From UBA4744 sp963707435 (GTDB taxonomy: Bacteria > Actinomycetota > Acidimicrobiia > Spongiisociales > UBA4744), in NCBI GenBank assembly GCA_963707435.1, contig CAVPPF010000002.1, forward strand, positions 620,001-684,000: a DNA stretch of 64,000 bases. The letters run 5' to 3'. The notes beneath the pieces were generated by a model. The model did no database searches. It was not told the origin of the DNA and saw only the letters and a list, made by a program, of their open reading frames with translations. Each line of letters starts with the position of its first letter. Within the stretch, counting starts at the first letter, position 1. Shown piece after piece: positions 53,631 through 63,012 of the stretch. The position numbers and the translations under genes are program-made.

Positions 53631-54826
53631 CCCCGCGTCTCCGGCAGCAGAAGAATCAAGAAGGCGGAGAGTGCCATGCCCGCGCCCAGATACGTCACGG
53701 TCATCGTCAGACCGATCTCGTCGATCGCGATGCGGCCGATGGCCAGGCCGGCGATGGATCCAAGGACTCCGACCGTATTCAGCCAGACCACTGCGGTCGC
53801 TCGAATCGAGGTCGGGAAGAGCTCATTGCGATGGGCGCCGAGCGAAGGGACGGCGGCGAACGATCCCAGACTCGAAATGGCGACGGCAACGGTGATGAGC
53901 GGGAGGCCGTCGAACCAGTAGAGCCCGAGTCCGCCGGCGAGGGACATGGTGAACCCGAGGATGGTGGTCGGCCGCCGTCCCCACGTATCTGCCAGGCGTC
54001 CGCCGACCAGAAACCCGATCCCCCCGGCGGTTCCCCCGATCAGCATCACGGCCACTGCAACGTTCGTCTCGATGGCCAATTCGTTGACCAATCGTTCGAG
54101 CGCGAACGTCAGGCTCACGGCCGAGAAGGCTGCAGCCAGCAGCGAGATGAGGGCGAACACCCAGAAGTTGGCGAAGTGGCTGCCACCCAGCGCTGAAAAG
54201 AGGTTGGCTTTGCGGTCGGTGCCGCGAAAAGCCCGGCTCTCCCTCAGGTGGGAGAACAGCAACGGGAGAAAGATGACACCAACGGCGGTCGCCGCGAAGA
54301 GGTAGCGCCAGGCTTCGCGTCCGGCTTCGGCGATGGGAAGGGCGAAGAGGGCGGTCCCCGCTCCAAAGCTGGCAGCGCCGCCGTAGATGGCGATTCCGTA
54401 CGCGTGGATCCTGGGGGCTAGTTCCTCAGCCAGGTAGACCAACGCCAGGACTCCCACCGCGGTGGCGGTCATCCTGACGATGCCCTGCAAGGCGGTGTAT
54501 ATCGTCGGGTTGGGTGCCAGGGCGGTAGCGACGTTGGCGAGGATCAGAAGGGCGAACGCGGCCAGGAACGGTCGACGTCTGCCGTTACGGTCCCCGTAGA
54601 ACGAAAAGGCGAGTGCGAGCACCGATCCGACTCTGGTGATGGCGAGGATCTGGCTCATCTCCCCGGCGCTCAACCCGAGCGAGATCCGGGCGAAAGGAAG
54701 TGTGTTCGTGGCCTGGGCCTGTGCGAATCCCTGCACGTAGGCCGCCAGTGCCATGAGCAGCACGATTCTTCGGTCGCGCGGGGAAAACTGATCTGGCGGG
54801 CGAATGAAGGTCGGAAGAAGGGCCAC
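53591..54826 (-). CDS. Major facilitator superfamily transporter
   Basis: 411 residues, twelve predicted membrane helices. The loop 2-3 signature is FYGDRNGRRRPFLAAFALL, and a second copy, VGGRLADTWGRRPTTILGF, lies between helices 8 and 9. Resembles the sugar/metabolite:proton symporter branch; substrate unknown. GTG 54826 has GAGG upstream. Confidence 0.88.
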   Translation of the reverse strand: MALLPTFIRPPDQFSPRDRRIVLLMALAAYVQGFAQAQATNTLPFARISLGLSAGEMSQILAITRVGSVLALAFSFYGDRNGRRRPFLAAFALLILANVATALAPNPTIYTALQGIVRMTATAVGVLALVYLAEELAPRIHAYGIAIYGGAASFGAGTALFALPIAEAGREAWRYLFAATAVGVIFLPLLFSHLRESRAFRGTDRKANLFSALGGSHFANFWVFALISLLAAAFSAVSLTFALERLVNELAIETNVAVAVMLIGGTAGGIGFLVGGRLADTWGRRPTTILGFTMSLAGGLGLYWFDGLPLITVAVAISSLGSFAAVPSLGAHRNELFPTSIRATAVVWLNTVGVLGSIAGLAIGRIAIDEIGLTMTVTYLGAGMALSAFLILLLPETRGQVLDVESTNAVL

Positions 54827-55045
54827 GTTACCTCACGGTGCTTGCCAGGTGCGGGAGCAGGCGTCGCAGGTCTCGTTCGGGGATGACATGGGCGGTGAGG
54901 TTAGCCGGGTGGAGTGCGCGCGGTCCGGTCGGGCCTCCGGGACCGGGATCGGGGATCGGCGGAGTTTCGAAAACCGTAAGGCTGATAGTTGGCACTTTGG
55001 GCCGGCAACCTGGGAACATGGCGTCTCGCACCCGGAGATGGAGTC
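54827..55045. other. Divergent MFS-ccdA intergenic region
   Basis: 219 nt. A minus-strand open frame of 67 codons (54828-55031) ends 1 nt before the MFS start and could be a small gene or a leftover of one, but it has no recognisable motif. No clear promoter or stable stem stands out. Confidence 0.3.
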
Positions 55046-55798
55046 ATGGCGGACGTTGGCATCGGCGCAGCATTCTTGTTCGGCATCATCTCGTTCGTCT
55101 CGCCGTGCGTCCTGCCGTTGCTGCCCGGGTATCTGAGCCTGATGTCCGGCTATTCGGTCGGCGACCTCGAAGCGGGAACCGCCTCCACCGCGCGGATGGC
55201 ACGAACCACGGGCCTCTTTGTGCTCGGGTTCACCGTGGTCTTCGTGCTGCTCGGAGCGGCCGCCACTTCGCTCGGCCAGGTGGTGAGCCGTTACCAGTTC
55301 ACGGCGACGAGGGTGGCCGGATGGCTGGTGGTTGCCTTCGGGGTCTTGATCGTTGTCTCGGCCGTGAGCAACAGCCCATTCCTGGCCGGTCTCATGAGGG
55401 AACGGCGCATGGAGGTGCGGCCGTCCCGGCTGGGGGCGTGGGCGCCCATCGTCATGGGCCTCGCTTTCGGGTTTGCGTGGACACCCTGCATTGGTCCGGT
55501 GCTCGCCGCGATCCTGCTGACGGCCTCCGTGCAGGAGACGGTCGGACAGGGCATGGTGCTCCTGTTCTCGTACGCTCTGGGTTTGGGAGTGCCGTTCGTG
55601 CTCGCCGGGATCGGGATGACCAAGATGCTCGGCGCCGTTCGTTTCCTGCGCAGGTATCTGCGGCCGATCAACATCGCCTCCGGGTTGCTGCTGGCGGCTT
55701 TTGGGGTCTTGATGATCACCGGGAATCTGGCCCGCTTGTCCGGGTGGTTCCAGGAACTGTTCACCACCATCGGTTTGGACCGGCTCGCCGAGATCTAA
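55046..55798 (+). CDS. ccdA: Cytochrome c biogenesis protein CcdA
   Basis: 250 residues, six membrane helices. Moves reducing equivalents across the membrane for thiol proteins. The redox cysteines are in FVSPCVLPLLPGYLS and WTPCIGPVLAAI. ATG 55046 is preceded by GGAGATGGAG. No partner thioredoxin-like protein or ResB/ResC gene follows; trpE starts at the next base. Confidence 0.9.
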   Translation: MADVGIGAAFLFGIISFVSPCVLPLLPGYLSLMSGYSVGDLEAGTASTARMARTTGLFVLGFTVVFVLLGAAATSLGQVVSRYQFTATRVAGWLVVAFGVLIVVSAVSNSPFLAGLMRERRMEVRPSRLGAWAPIVMGLAFGFAWTPCIGPVLAAILLTASVQETVGQGMVLLFSYALGLGVPFVLAGIGMTKMLGAVRFLRRYLRPINIASGLLLAAFGVLMITGNLARLSGWFQELFTTIGLDRLAEI

Positions 55799-57268
55799 AT
55801 GCAGGTCACGCCCACGCTGGAGGAATTCGCCGAACTGGCCGCCCGGTATCCCGTCGTTCCAGTCTCGGCCCGCTTTCTGGCTGATCGAGAGACGGCCGTC
55901 AGCGCCTACGAGAAGCTCGTCGGAGACGCGCCCGGATTCCTGTTCGAGTCGGTTGAAGGCGGTGACCGCTGGGCGCGGTGGTCGTTTCTCGGGTGGGACC
56001 CGGAATTCACGATGATCGCCCGAGACGGGGAAACCGTCATCGAGGGTGCCTCCCTGGAACTAGCGGACGGGAACCCGCTCGAGGTACTCGAGGATCTGCT
56101 CGGCCGCTACGCGACGCCCGATCTGCCCGATCTCCCGCCCCTCCACAGTGGAGCGGTCGGCTACCTCGGCTATGACGCAGTCCGCTATGTCGAGCACCTG
56201 CCGAATCGACCCAAAGACGATCGATCACTTCCGGAGATGCTGTGGCAGTTCGTTGGCTCGCTGGCGGCACTCGATCGATTCGATCAGACCATCACGCTGG
56301 TTCGGAACATCTTTACCGGGGGTGATCCGGCCGTCGAGTATGCGGACGCCGTGGCGGCGCTCGCAACCGCCGCCACCCGGCTCAGCTCGGGACGTCCCTA
56401 CGACGCCCGGCAGGCGGCGGATCCATCCGCGGTCGAACCGGTTCTCACCTCGACGATGGAGCGTCAGGACTTCGAGACGGCAGTTGAACAAGCCAAGCGG
56501 TACATAGAACAGGGTGACGCATTCCAGATCGTCCTGAGCCAGCGGCTCGAGACCCCGTTTGCGGGCGATCCTTTTGCCGTGTACCGATCGCTGCGTCTGC
56601 TGAATCCTTCGCCGTACCTGTTCTATGTCAAGCACCCGGAGGTGGCGGTGGTTGGTTCCTCACCCGAGTTGTTGACCCGGGTTCGCGACGGGCGCGTGTA
56701 CAGCAGGCCGATTGCCGGGACCCGCAGACGCGGGGCGGACGAAGCCGAAGACGCAGCCCTCGAAGCTGAACTCCTGGCCGATCCGAAGGAGCGGGCGGAG
56801 CACGTCATGCTGATCGATCTCGCTCGCAACGATCTGGGACGGGTGTCCGAATTCGGCACGGTCGCCGTGGATGATCTCATGGTCATCGAGCGCTACTCCC
56901 ACGTCATGCATATCGTGTCCGGCGTATCGGGTCGGCTGCGGTCGGGGGTCCGTCCGGTGGATGTGCTGCGAGCGGTTTTTCCCCACGGAACGGTTTCCGG
57001 GGCACCCAAGGTGCGGGCGATGGAGATCATCGACGAGCTGGAGCCGGTCGCCCGGGGCCCCTATGCGGGAGCCGTCGGCTACATCGATTTCTCCGGGAAC
57101 ATAGACACGGCCATCTGCCTGCGCACGGTGGTGATTGCCGACGGGAAGGCGTGGGTCCAGGCCGGCGCCGGACTGGTCGCCGACAGCGTTGCGGCCACAG
57201 AGTACGAAGAGACGATGGACAAGGCTGCGGCGGCGCTGGCCGCCCTTGCGGGTGCGACGCGTGTCTAG
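55799..57268 (+). CDS. trpE: Anthranilate synthase component I
   Basis: 489 residues. Makes anthranilate from chorismate with glutamine-derived ammonia (TrpG, not in the window). C-terminal chorismate-binding motifs: RPIAGTRRRG, LIDLARNDLGRV and FPHGTVSGAPKVRAMEIIDE. The N-terminal feedback site for tryptophan appears as GFLFESVEGG. Starts directly after the ccdA stop. No attenuator is visible. Confidence 0.95.
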   Translation: MQVTPTLEEFAELAARYPVVPVSARFLADRETAVSAYEKLVGDAPGFLFESVEGGDRWARWSFLGWDPEFTMIARDGETVIEGASLELADGNPLEVLEDLLGRYATPDLPDLPPLHSGAVGYLGYDAVRYVEHLPNRPKDDRSLPEMLWQFVGSLAALDRFDQTITLVRNIFTGGDPAVEYADAVAALATAATRLSSGRPYDARQAADPSAVEPVLTSTMERQDFETAVEQAKRYIEQGDAFQIVLSQRLETPFAGDPFAVYRSLRLLNPSPYLFYVKHPEVAVVGSSPELLTRVRDGRVYSRPIAGTRRRGADEAEDAALEAELLADPKERAEHVMLIDLARNDLGRVSEFGTVAVDDLMVIERYSHVMHIVSGVSGRLRSGVRPVDVLRAVFPHGTVSGAPKVRAMEIIDELEPVARGPYAGAVGYIDFSGNIDTAICLRTVVIADGKAWVQAGAGLVADSVAATEYEETMDKAAAALAALAGATRV

Positions 57269-58223
57269 CGGGCGGGAAACGTTCGGTGATGTCACCGCCG
57301 AGTACCTGGCAATCCGCAGCGGTGCCGGGTTGGTGTCCGGTTACTTCGAACCCGTCTCCATCCGCGGCCCGGACACTGCGTCCTTCCTTCAGAACATCGT
57401 CAGTCAGGATGTCGCGGCGCTTGCGGCGGGTGAGGTCGGCCGGTCGCTCCTGCTCGGCCCCGAAGGAAAGCTGCGGTCGGTGTTCTGGGTCCTCAAAGGT
57501 GAGGACGAGATCATCCTCGTGACCGAGCACGGCAGGGGTGGCGCCCTCGCCGCCGAGCTGGGCCGGTACCGGTTCCGGGTCGACGCCGTCATCGAACCCG
57601 CAACGGGCGACGGGCTGAGCCTGTGGGGCCCCCTGGCAGGCGCCGTGCTCGAACGCGCCGGCCTCCCGGCACCGGAAGGCTGGGAGCGTCGCGAGGGCCG
57701 GATCGTCGCCAGGGTTCCCCTCGGGCCGCTGGACCGCTTCCTGGTCGTCGGTGCGGAACCGGAGCACCTAGAAGCGGCAGGGGCACGTCCGGCCGGGTCG
57801 CTGGCGGCGACCGCCGTCCGGGTCGAGGCGGGTGAGCCTGTGATGGGCAGGGACGTGGACGAGAAGACGATCCCCCAGGAGTCCGGTCTGGTTCCCGAGA
57901 CAGTTTCGTTCACCAAGGGCTGCTATCTCGGCCAGGAACTCGTTGCCCGTATCGACAGCCGCGGACATGTCAACAGGCTGCTGCGGGGTGTCGTCGTGGG
58001 TACCAATGTCCTGCCTCCCGAAGGAGCGGAGCTCTTTGCCGCCGAGGCTCCGGTCGGGCGCATCACGTCGATCGCGGAGTCGCTCACCCTGCGCGCTCCG
58101 GTCGGCCTGGCGCTGGTGCGTCGCGAAATCGAGCCCGGCGGTGAGGTCGAGATACGGTGGGAAGGTGGGTCGACCGGGGCGTCGGTCCGTGAGCTTCCCC
58201 TGTCGGATTTCACAGAATCCTGA
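57261..58223 (+). CDS. ygfZ: Folate-binding Fe-S cluster protein YgfZ
   Basis: 320 residues, GcvT-like fold. The YgfZ signature with the conserved cysteine is complete: FTKGCYLGQELVAR. It supports assembly or repair of iron-sulfur proteins with folate. GTG 57261 overlaps the trpE stop by 8 nt; earlier in-frame starts lie deep inside trpE. True aminomethyltransferase is excluded by the KGCYxGQE motif. Confidence 0.9.
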   Translation: MSSGRETFGDVTAEYLAIRSGAGLVSGYFEPVSIRGPDTASFLQNIVSQDVAALAAGEVGRSLLLGPEGKLRSVFWVLKGEDEIILVTEHGRGGALAAELGRYRFRVDAVIEPATGDGLSLWGPLAGAVLERAGLPAPEGWERREGRIVARVPLGPLDRFLVVGAEPEHLEAAGARPAGSLAATAVRVEAGEPVMGRDVDEKTIPQESGLVPETVSFTKGCYLGQELVARIDSRGHVNRLLRGVVVGTNVLPPEGAELFAAEAPVGRITSIAESLTLRAPVGLALVRREIEPGGEVEIRWEGGSTGASVRELPLSDFTES

Positions 58224-58311
58224 CTTTTTTCGAACAAGTGGTGGGTTCTTTCGACCGATGCTCTCTAGCGACGAACCGCCGCGTGCCGAGGACCACGAAC
58301 AGGAGGCAGCC

Positions 58312-58989
58312 ATGGCGAACCAGGGCCGGGTACTGCTGATCGAAGACGAAGCAAGCATTGCCGAGATGCTGCGCGGGTTCTTCGATCGGGCCGGATACCG
58401 CCTGATTCATGCGGCCACCGGCGAGGACGGGCTGGCGCGTCTGTCCGAACAACCTCCCAAAGTTGTGCTGCTGGATCTCAATCTTCCCGGCATCGACGGC
58501 GTCGAGGTTTGTCGCCGGATTCGTGCAACCGGTTCCGACGTGCCCGTCATCATGCTGACCGCCCGCGACTCAGAAATCGACAAGGTGGTCGGGTTGGAAC
58601 TGGGCGCCGACGACTATGTGACAAAGCCCTTCTCGCCCCGGGAGTTGCTGGCCAGGGTGAAAGCCGTGTTGCGCCGCTTCGAAGAAGGTCCGTCGCAGCC
58701 TCGTTCCCTCCATTTCCATGGGTTCGAGATCGATGCAGGCCGCCGGCAGGTCGTCCCTCCGGAGGGTGATGCGATCCGGCCGACCGCCAAAGAGTTCGAC
58801 CTGCTCTGGTACCTGGCGGAAAATCGCGGCCTGGTTCTTTCCCGGGCCCAGATTCTCTCGTCCGTATGGGGATACGACTACTTCGGTGAGACCCGCACCG
58901 TCGATGTGCACATCCGGCAACTCCGCAAGAAAGTGCCCGGCATCCCGATCGAGACGGTGTGGGGAGTCGGGTACCGGATGGAGGACTGA
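58312..58989 (+). CDS. OmpR/PhoB-family response regulator
   Basis: 225 residues. The receiver has Asp in LLDLNLPGIDG (phosphorylation), DE acid pair in LLIEDEAS, and the lysine in TKPFSPREL; the C-terminal winged helix has DLLWYLAENRGLVLSRAQIL and TVDVHIRQLRKKV. ATG 58312 follows AGGAGG. Coupled to the kinase gene through an overlapping stop/start. Confidence 0.95.
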   Translation: MANQGRVLLIEDEASIAEMLRGFFDRAGYRLIHAATGEDGLARLSEQPPKVVLLDLNLPGIDGVEVCRRIRATGSDVPVIMLTARDSEIDKVVGLELGADDYVTKPFSPRELLARVKAVLRRFEEGPSQPRSLHFHGFEIDAGRRQVVPPEGDAIRPTAKEFDLLWYLAENRGLVLSRAQILSSVWGYDYFGETRTVDVHIRQLRKKVPGIPIETVWGVGYRMED

Positions 58990-60452
58990 TGCGGCGTCGC
59001 TTCTTCTGGAGCATGCTGGCGGTTGCGGGCGTTGCGCTCTTCGTGGTTGCGGTGTCGGGTGCGGTGCTGACCCGCATCGGGGTGGTTCAGGAAACCCGCA
59101 CAGAGATCGCCCGTCAGGCGGTGGCGGTAGCCGGACTGGTCGAGGAAGCCGCTTCGGTCGACGGTTTCGTGACGACACGAAGCATGCTCGACCTGCTCCG
59201 CGAGGGCCGGGCCGAAGCCGGTTTGGAGAGCGGGGACAGGTTCGTTCGACTCCTCAGCTCGGCGCAACGCGTGACGGGAGGCAGCCTGGTCGATCTTGGC
59301 TGGGTCGGCCCCGACGGTGTCCTGCAGTTGATTCGGAATCCGGGAATCGGCGCAGCGCTCGGTTTCGATACCGCCGCACTGCTCAACGGGGACGACCAGT
59401 TCCGGCGTATCCAGCTTCCGGACGAAGCTCAGTCGCTGGAGGCCGTTGCCCACCCGCTGGCCGTCGGGGACCGGGATGCCGTCGTGCCGGTGATCGTGGT
59501 TGCGCAACGATCGGACCTGATCGATTGGCGCAAGACGATGCGAGGGCTGATCGTGCCGATTGCGATTGCGGCACTCCTGTCGGCGATCGCGGCCCGGTCG
59601 CTGTCGGGCTGGCTGGAGGAGCGGCTCAGCGGTCTGGCGAATGCCGCCCACCACCTGGCGGACGGCGATCTGGCCGCGCGTGCCACCGAGGACGGTGACG
59701 ACGAAATCAGCGGGTTGGCGGCAAGCTTCAATGTCATGGCAACCCAGCTCCAGGATGCCCGCGAGCGCGAGCAGGAGTTCCTGATGAGTGTTGGCCACGA
59801 CCTCCGCACTCCCCTCACCACCATCGGGGGCTACGCAGAAGCTCTGGAGGAGGAGGAGCTCGACGGCACGGAGACCAGGCGGATCGCCGGAGTGTTGAGC
59901 CGTGAAACGAATCGCCTGCGCCGGCTGGTCGAAGACTTGATGCTCCTGGCCCGCCTGGAAGCTCGCGAGTTCACTATCCGTCCGGAGCCGGTCGAGGTCG
60001 GTGCGCATCTGGGTGAGATCGCTGAGTCATATCGAGGTCGAGCCGAGGCGTCGAGGGTTCGACTCGAGGTGGACATCGCGGAGACCGGAGTCATCGTGAC
60101 CGACCCCGATCGATTGGCCCAGATTGCGGCCAACCTGGCCGAGAACGCCCTCCGCTATACCCCGGAAGCCGGTCGTGTGACGTTCACGGTCCGCCCCTTC
60201 GGGAACGGCATCGAACTGAGCGTGGCCGATACGGGACCCGGCATCGATCAGGTTGACTTGCCCAGGGTGTTCGAGAAGTTCTACGTCGCTCACAAGTACC
60301 GGGGAGCGCGACCGGAGGGGTCGGGCCTGGGACTGGCGATTGTCAAGCAACTGGTCGATGCGATGGGAGGGACCGTTTCCGCCGACTCGGAACCGGGCCG
60401 CGGAACCCGGATCACCGTGTCGATACCCGCCATGTCGGGTTCGCAAGGCTGA
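58989..60452 (+). CDS. Sensor histidine kinase
   Basis: 487 residues. Membrane helix at about 8-30, extracytoplasmic sensor of roughly 150 residues, second helix near 185-205, HAMP domain, the phospho-acceptor His in VGHDLRTPLTTIGGY, and the ATPase motifs NLAENALRYTP, DTGPGIDQVDLPRVFEKFY and GSGLGLAIVKQLV. Cognate of the regulator just before it; the signal is unknown. Confidence 0.94.
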   Translation: MRRRFFWSMLAVAGVALFVVAVSGAVLTRIGVVQETRTEIARQAVAVAGLVEEAASVDGFVTTRSMLDLLREGRAEAGLESGDRFVRLLSSAQRVTGGSLVDLGWVGPDGVLQLIRNPGIGAALGFDTAALLNGDDQFRRIQLPDEAQSLEAVAHPLAVGDRDAVVPVIVVAQRSDLIDWRKTMRGLIVPIAIAALLSAIAARSLSGWLEERLSGLANAAHHLADGDLAARATEDGDDEISGLAASFNVMATQLQDAREREQEFLMSVGHDLRTPLTTIGGYAEALEEEELDGTETRRIAGVLSRETNRLRRLVEDLMLLARLEAREFTIRPEPVEVGAHLGEIAESYRGRAEASRVRLEVDIAETGVIVTDPDRLAQIAANLAENALRYTPEAGRVTFTVRPFGNGIELSVADTGPGIDQVDLPRVFEKFYVAHKYRGARPEGSGLGLAIVKQLVDAMGGTVSADSEPGRGTRITVSIPAMSGSQG

Positions 60453-60467
60453 GGCGCGGCCGCCGCC

Positions 60468-60473
60468 TACGAT
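60468..60473 (+). promoter_or_regulatory. -10 box (TACGAT), leaderless type
   Basis: TACGAT 6 nt before the trpC ATG, 16 nt after the kinase stop; trpCFBA probably have their own promoter. Confidence 0.45.
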
Positions 60474-60479
60474 GGCGGC

Positions 60480-61247
60480 ATGTTGTCCCGGATCCTCGCT
60501 GATGTTCGCCTGCGTCTCCCGGAACTGCGCAGCCGTGCCGCGGACCTCGAGGCGGCGGCCGGCCACCAGGCGCCCGTCCGCGACTTTCTCGCAGCGCTGA
60601 CCAAACCGGGATTGTCTGTGGTTGCAGAGGTCAAACGGGCGTCCCCGTCCCGTGGTCTCATCGAAGGCGAGCTCGATCCGGTGGCGCTGGCGGCCCGGTA
60701 CGCGGCCGGGGGCGCTGCGGCGATTTCGGTCCTCACGGAACCCCGGCACTTCCTGGGCTCACTCGAAGACCTGCGGCGAGTACGCGAAGCCGTTGACGTC
60801 CCGGTGCTCCGCAAGGACTTCATGCTGGATCCCGTGCAGATCTGGGAAGCAAGGGCAGCAGGCGCCGATGCCGTCCTCCTGATCGTGGCCGCGCTCGACG
60901 ACGCGACCCTGGGCGATCTGCTGGTGTTGACTCATGAAATCGGCATGGAGGCCCTGGTTGAAGTCCACAACCCGGCCGAGGTCGAGAGATCCCGGGCGGC
61001 CGGTGCTCGCGTGATCGGAGTCAACAATCGTGATCTCGGGACGTTCGACGTCGATCTCAACACCGCCGAGCGGCTCGCCCCCCTGCTGGCTGATGTTCCG
61101 GTCGGCGTGGCCGAGAGCGGCATCTGGACACGCGAAGACGCCCGCCGGATGGCAGCGGCCGGATACGACGCCGTTCTCGTCGGGGAGAGCCTGGTGCGGG
61201 CCCCGGACCCCGGCGTCCTGTTGGCGAGCTTCCGGGAGGAACTGTGA
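60480..61247 (+). CDS. trpC: Indole-3-glycerol phosphate synthase
   Basis: 255 residues, TIM barrel. Closes the indole ring from CdRP. Key motifs: VVAEVKRASPSRG (catalytic lysine), VLRKDFMLDPVQIWEA, and IGVNNRDLGTFDVDL. Coupled to trpF by a GTGA overlap. Separate from trpF, unlike the enterobacterial fusion. Confidence 0.96.
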   Translation: MLSRILADVRLRLPELRSRAADLEAAAGHQAPVRDFLAALTKPGLSVVAEVKRASPSRGLIEGELDPVALAARYAAGGAAAISVLTEPRHFLGSLEDLRRVREAVDVPVLRKDFMLDPVQIWEARAAGADAVLLIVAALDDATLGDLLVLTHEIGMEALVEVHNPAEVERSRAAGARVIGVNNRDLGTFDVDLNTAERLAPLLADVPVGVAESGIWTREDARRMAAAGYDAVLVGESLVRAPDPGVLLASFREEL

Positions 61248-61846
61248 CCTGGGTGAAGGTCTGCGGATTGAGCCGGGAGGGCGACGTGGCGGCCGCCGTC
61301 GAGGCCGGTGCCGACGCGATTGGTTTTGTGTTGGCGCCGGGATCTCCTCGTCGGGTCACCGAAACAAGCGCGCGAGACCTGGTGCGAACCGTGCCCGTCC
61401 TCGCTGTGCTCGTCACGGTCGATCTCCCTCCCCGGGCGCTGCTGGCGGCCGTCGAACACACCGGAGCCGGAGGGGTGCAACCGCATGGCCGGCACCGCCG
61501 GGAGTCGGCCGCGGCTGCGCAGCAGGAAGGACTGTTCGTGCTGCATCCGCTGGCGATCCGCACCGCCGTCGATGTGGGTGACGTGGCCGAGGGCCAAACG
61601 CCGCTCCTCGACACGTATCGGGCCGGCACCCATGGTGGGACGGGTGAGGCTTTCGATTGGACGGTGATTGGACAACTCGACCGTCCGTACGTCCTGGCGG
61701 GCGGCCTCGGGCCCGACAACGTTTCCGAGGCCATCCGGAGGTTGGATCCGTGGGGAGTCGATGCTTCATCGGGCCTAGAGTCCTCCCCTGGTGTCAAGGA
61801 TCCGGAACTGATCCGGACGTTCGTGGAGAGGGCGAAAGGCCGATGA
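61244..61846 (+). CDS. trpF: Phosphoribosylanthranilate isomerase
   Basis: 200 residues. Isomerises PRA to CdRP, the step before TrpC. Start VKVCGLSREGDVAAA carries the catalytic cysteine; DLPPRALLAAVEHTGAGGVQ follows, and VDASSGLESSPGVKD is the phosphate site. It starts at GTG 61244. Actinomycetales often use PriA for this step; a dedicated trpF here points away from that group. Confidence 0.93.
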   Translation: MTWVKVCGLSREGDVAAAVEAGADAIGFVLAPGSPRRVTETSARDLVRTVPVLAVLVTVDLPPRALLAAVEHTGAGGVQPHGRHRRESAAAAQQEGLFVLHPLAIRTAVDVGDVAEGQTPLLDTYRAGTHGGTGEAFDWTVIGQLDRPYVLAGGLGPDNVSEAIRRLDPWGVDASSGLESSPGVKDPELIRTFVERAKGR

Positions 61847-63012
61847 AGCTCGAAAAACCCGACGATCAGGGGCGCTTTGGAGAGTTCGGGGGGCGATTTG
61901 CCCCGGAAACACTCGTCCCGGCTCTCGACGAGCTCGCCGCCGCCTTCGAGAAGGCATGGTCGGACGATCGGTTTGTCTCCGAATTCCACCGCGTCCTTCG
62001 CGAGTACGTGGGCCGGCCAACGCCGCTGCACGAAGCACGTAGGATCTCGGAACGTCTCGGCGTGCGGGTTCTGCTCAAGCGTGAGGACCTGGCCCACACC
62101 GGCGCCCACAAGATCAACAACGCCATCGGCCAGGTCATGCTGGCTCGCGATATGGGCAAGCCGCGAGTGATCGCCGAGACCGGAGCCGGTCAGCACGGTG
62201 TCGCGACGGCAACGGCGGCGGCGTACTTCGGGTTGGAGTGCGACGTCTACATGGGCGAGGTGGACATCGACCGGCAGTCGCTCAACGTCCACCGGATGGG
62301 CATGCTGGGAGCCCGGGTGATTCCAGTCACGTCCGGGGCCGGAACGCTCAAAGATGCCGTCAGCGAGGCGATGCGCGACTGGGTTCGGACGGTCGAGACG
62401 ACCCACTACGTGATCGGTTCGGTCGTCGGACCTCATCCGTTCCCGTGGATGGTCCGGGAGTTCCAGAAGATCATCGGAGACGAGGCCCTGGACCAGCTCG
62501 CAGGCGACCTGCCCGACCTGGTCGTGGCCTGTGTCGGCGGCGGATCCAATGCCATCGGCATCTTCTACCCCTTTGCCGGGTTGGGACCCGAACTGGTCGG
62601 GGTGGAAGCAGCCGGACACGGCATTGCCTCAGGCAGGCACGGTGCCTCGATTGGTGCCGGAACGGCGGGAATCTTGCACGGGACGAGGACGCTCCTCCTC
62701 CAGGACGACGAGGGCCAGGTGCTGGAAGCGCACTCGATTTCGGCCGGGCTCGACTATCCGGGAGTTGGTCCCGAACACGCCTTCTTCGCACAGAGCGGCA
62801 TCGCTCGCTACGTATCGGCAACGGATGAGGAAGCCCTGGCGGCCATGGAGCTGCTCACCCGGACCGAAGGCATCATTCCGGCGCTCGAGTCGGCCCATGC
62901 CATTGCCTGGATCATCCGGGAGGCGTCCGACCTGGCCGGCAAGACCGTGCTCGTCAATCTGTCCGGTCGCGGCGATAAAGACGTCGAGCAACTGGCGAGG
63001 AGAGAAACGTGA
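61843..63012 (+). CDS. trpB: Tryptophan synthase beta chain
   Basis: 389 residues, PLP fold type II. Couples indole to serine. The PLP lysine is Lys90 in AHTGAHKINNA; GGGSNAIGIF and the serine-rich phosphate loop are conserved. ATGA overlap with trpF and GTGA overlap with trpA. This is the TrpB1 type, as expected beside trpA. Confidence 0.97.
   Translation: MKLEKPDDQGRFGEFGGRFAPETLVPALDELAAAFEKAWSDDRFVSEFHRVLREYVGRPTPLHEARRISERLGVRVLLKREDLAHTGAHKINNAIGQVMLARDMGKPRVIAETGAGQHGVATATAAAYFGLECDVYMGEVDIDRQSLNVHRMGMLGARVIPVTSGAGTLKDAVSEAMRDWVRTVETTHYVIGSVVGPHPFPWMVREFQKIIGDEALDQLAGDLPDLVVACVGGGSNAIGIFYPFAGLGPELVGVEAAGHGIASGRHGASIGAGTAGILHGTRTLLLQDDEGQVLEAHSISAGLDYPGVGPEHAFFAQSGIARYVSATDEEALAAMELLTRTEGIIPALESAHAIAWIIREASDLAGKTVLVNLSGRGDKDVEQLARRET

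Noticed and set aside
54828..55031. 67-codon minus-strand frame directly before the MFS gene
   Set aside because: No ribosome-binding site, no motif and proline-rich composition; not strong enough to call a gene.
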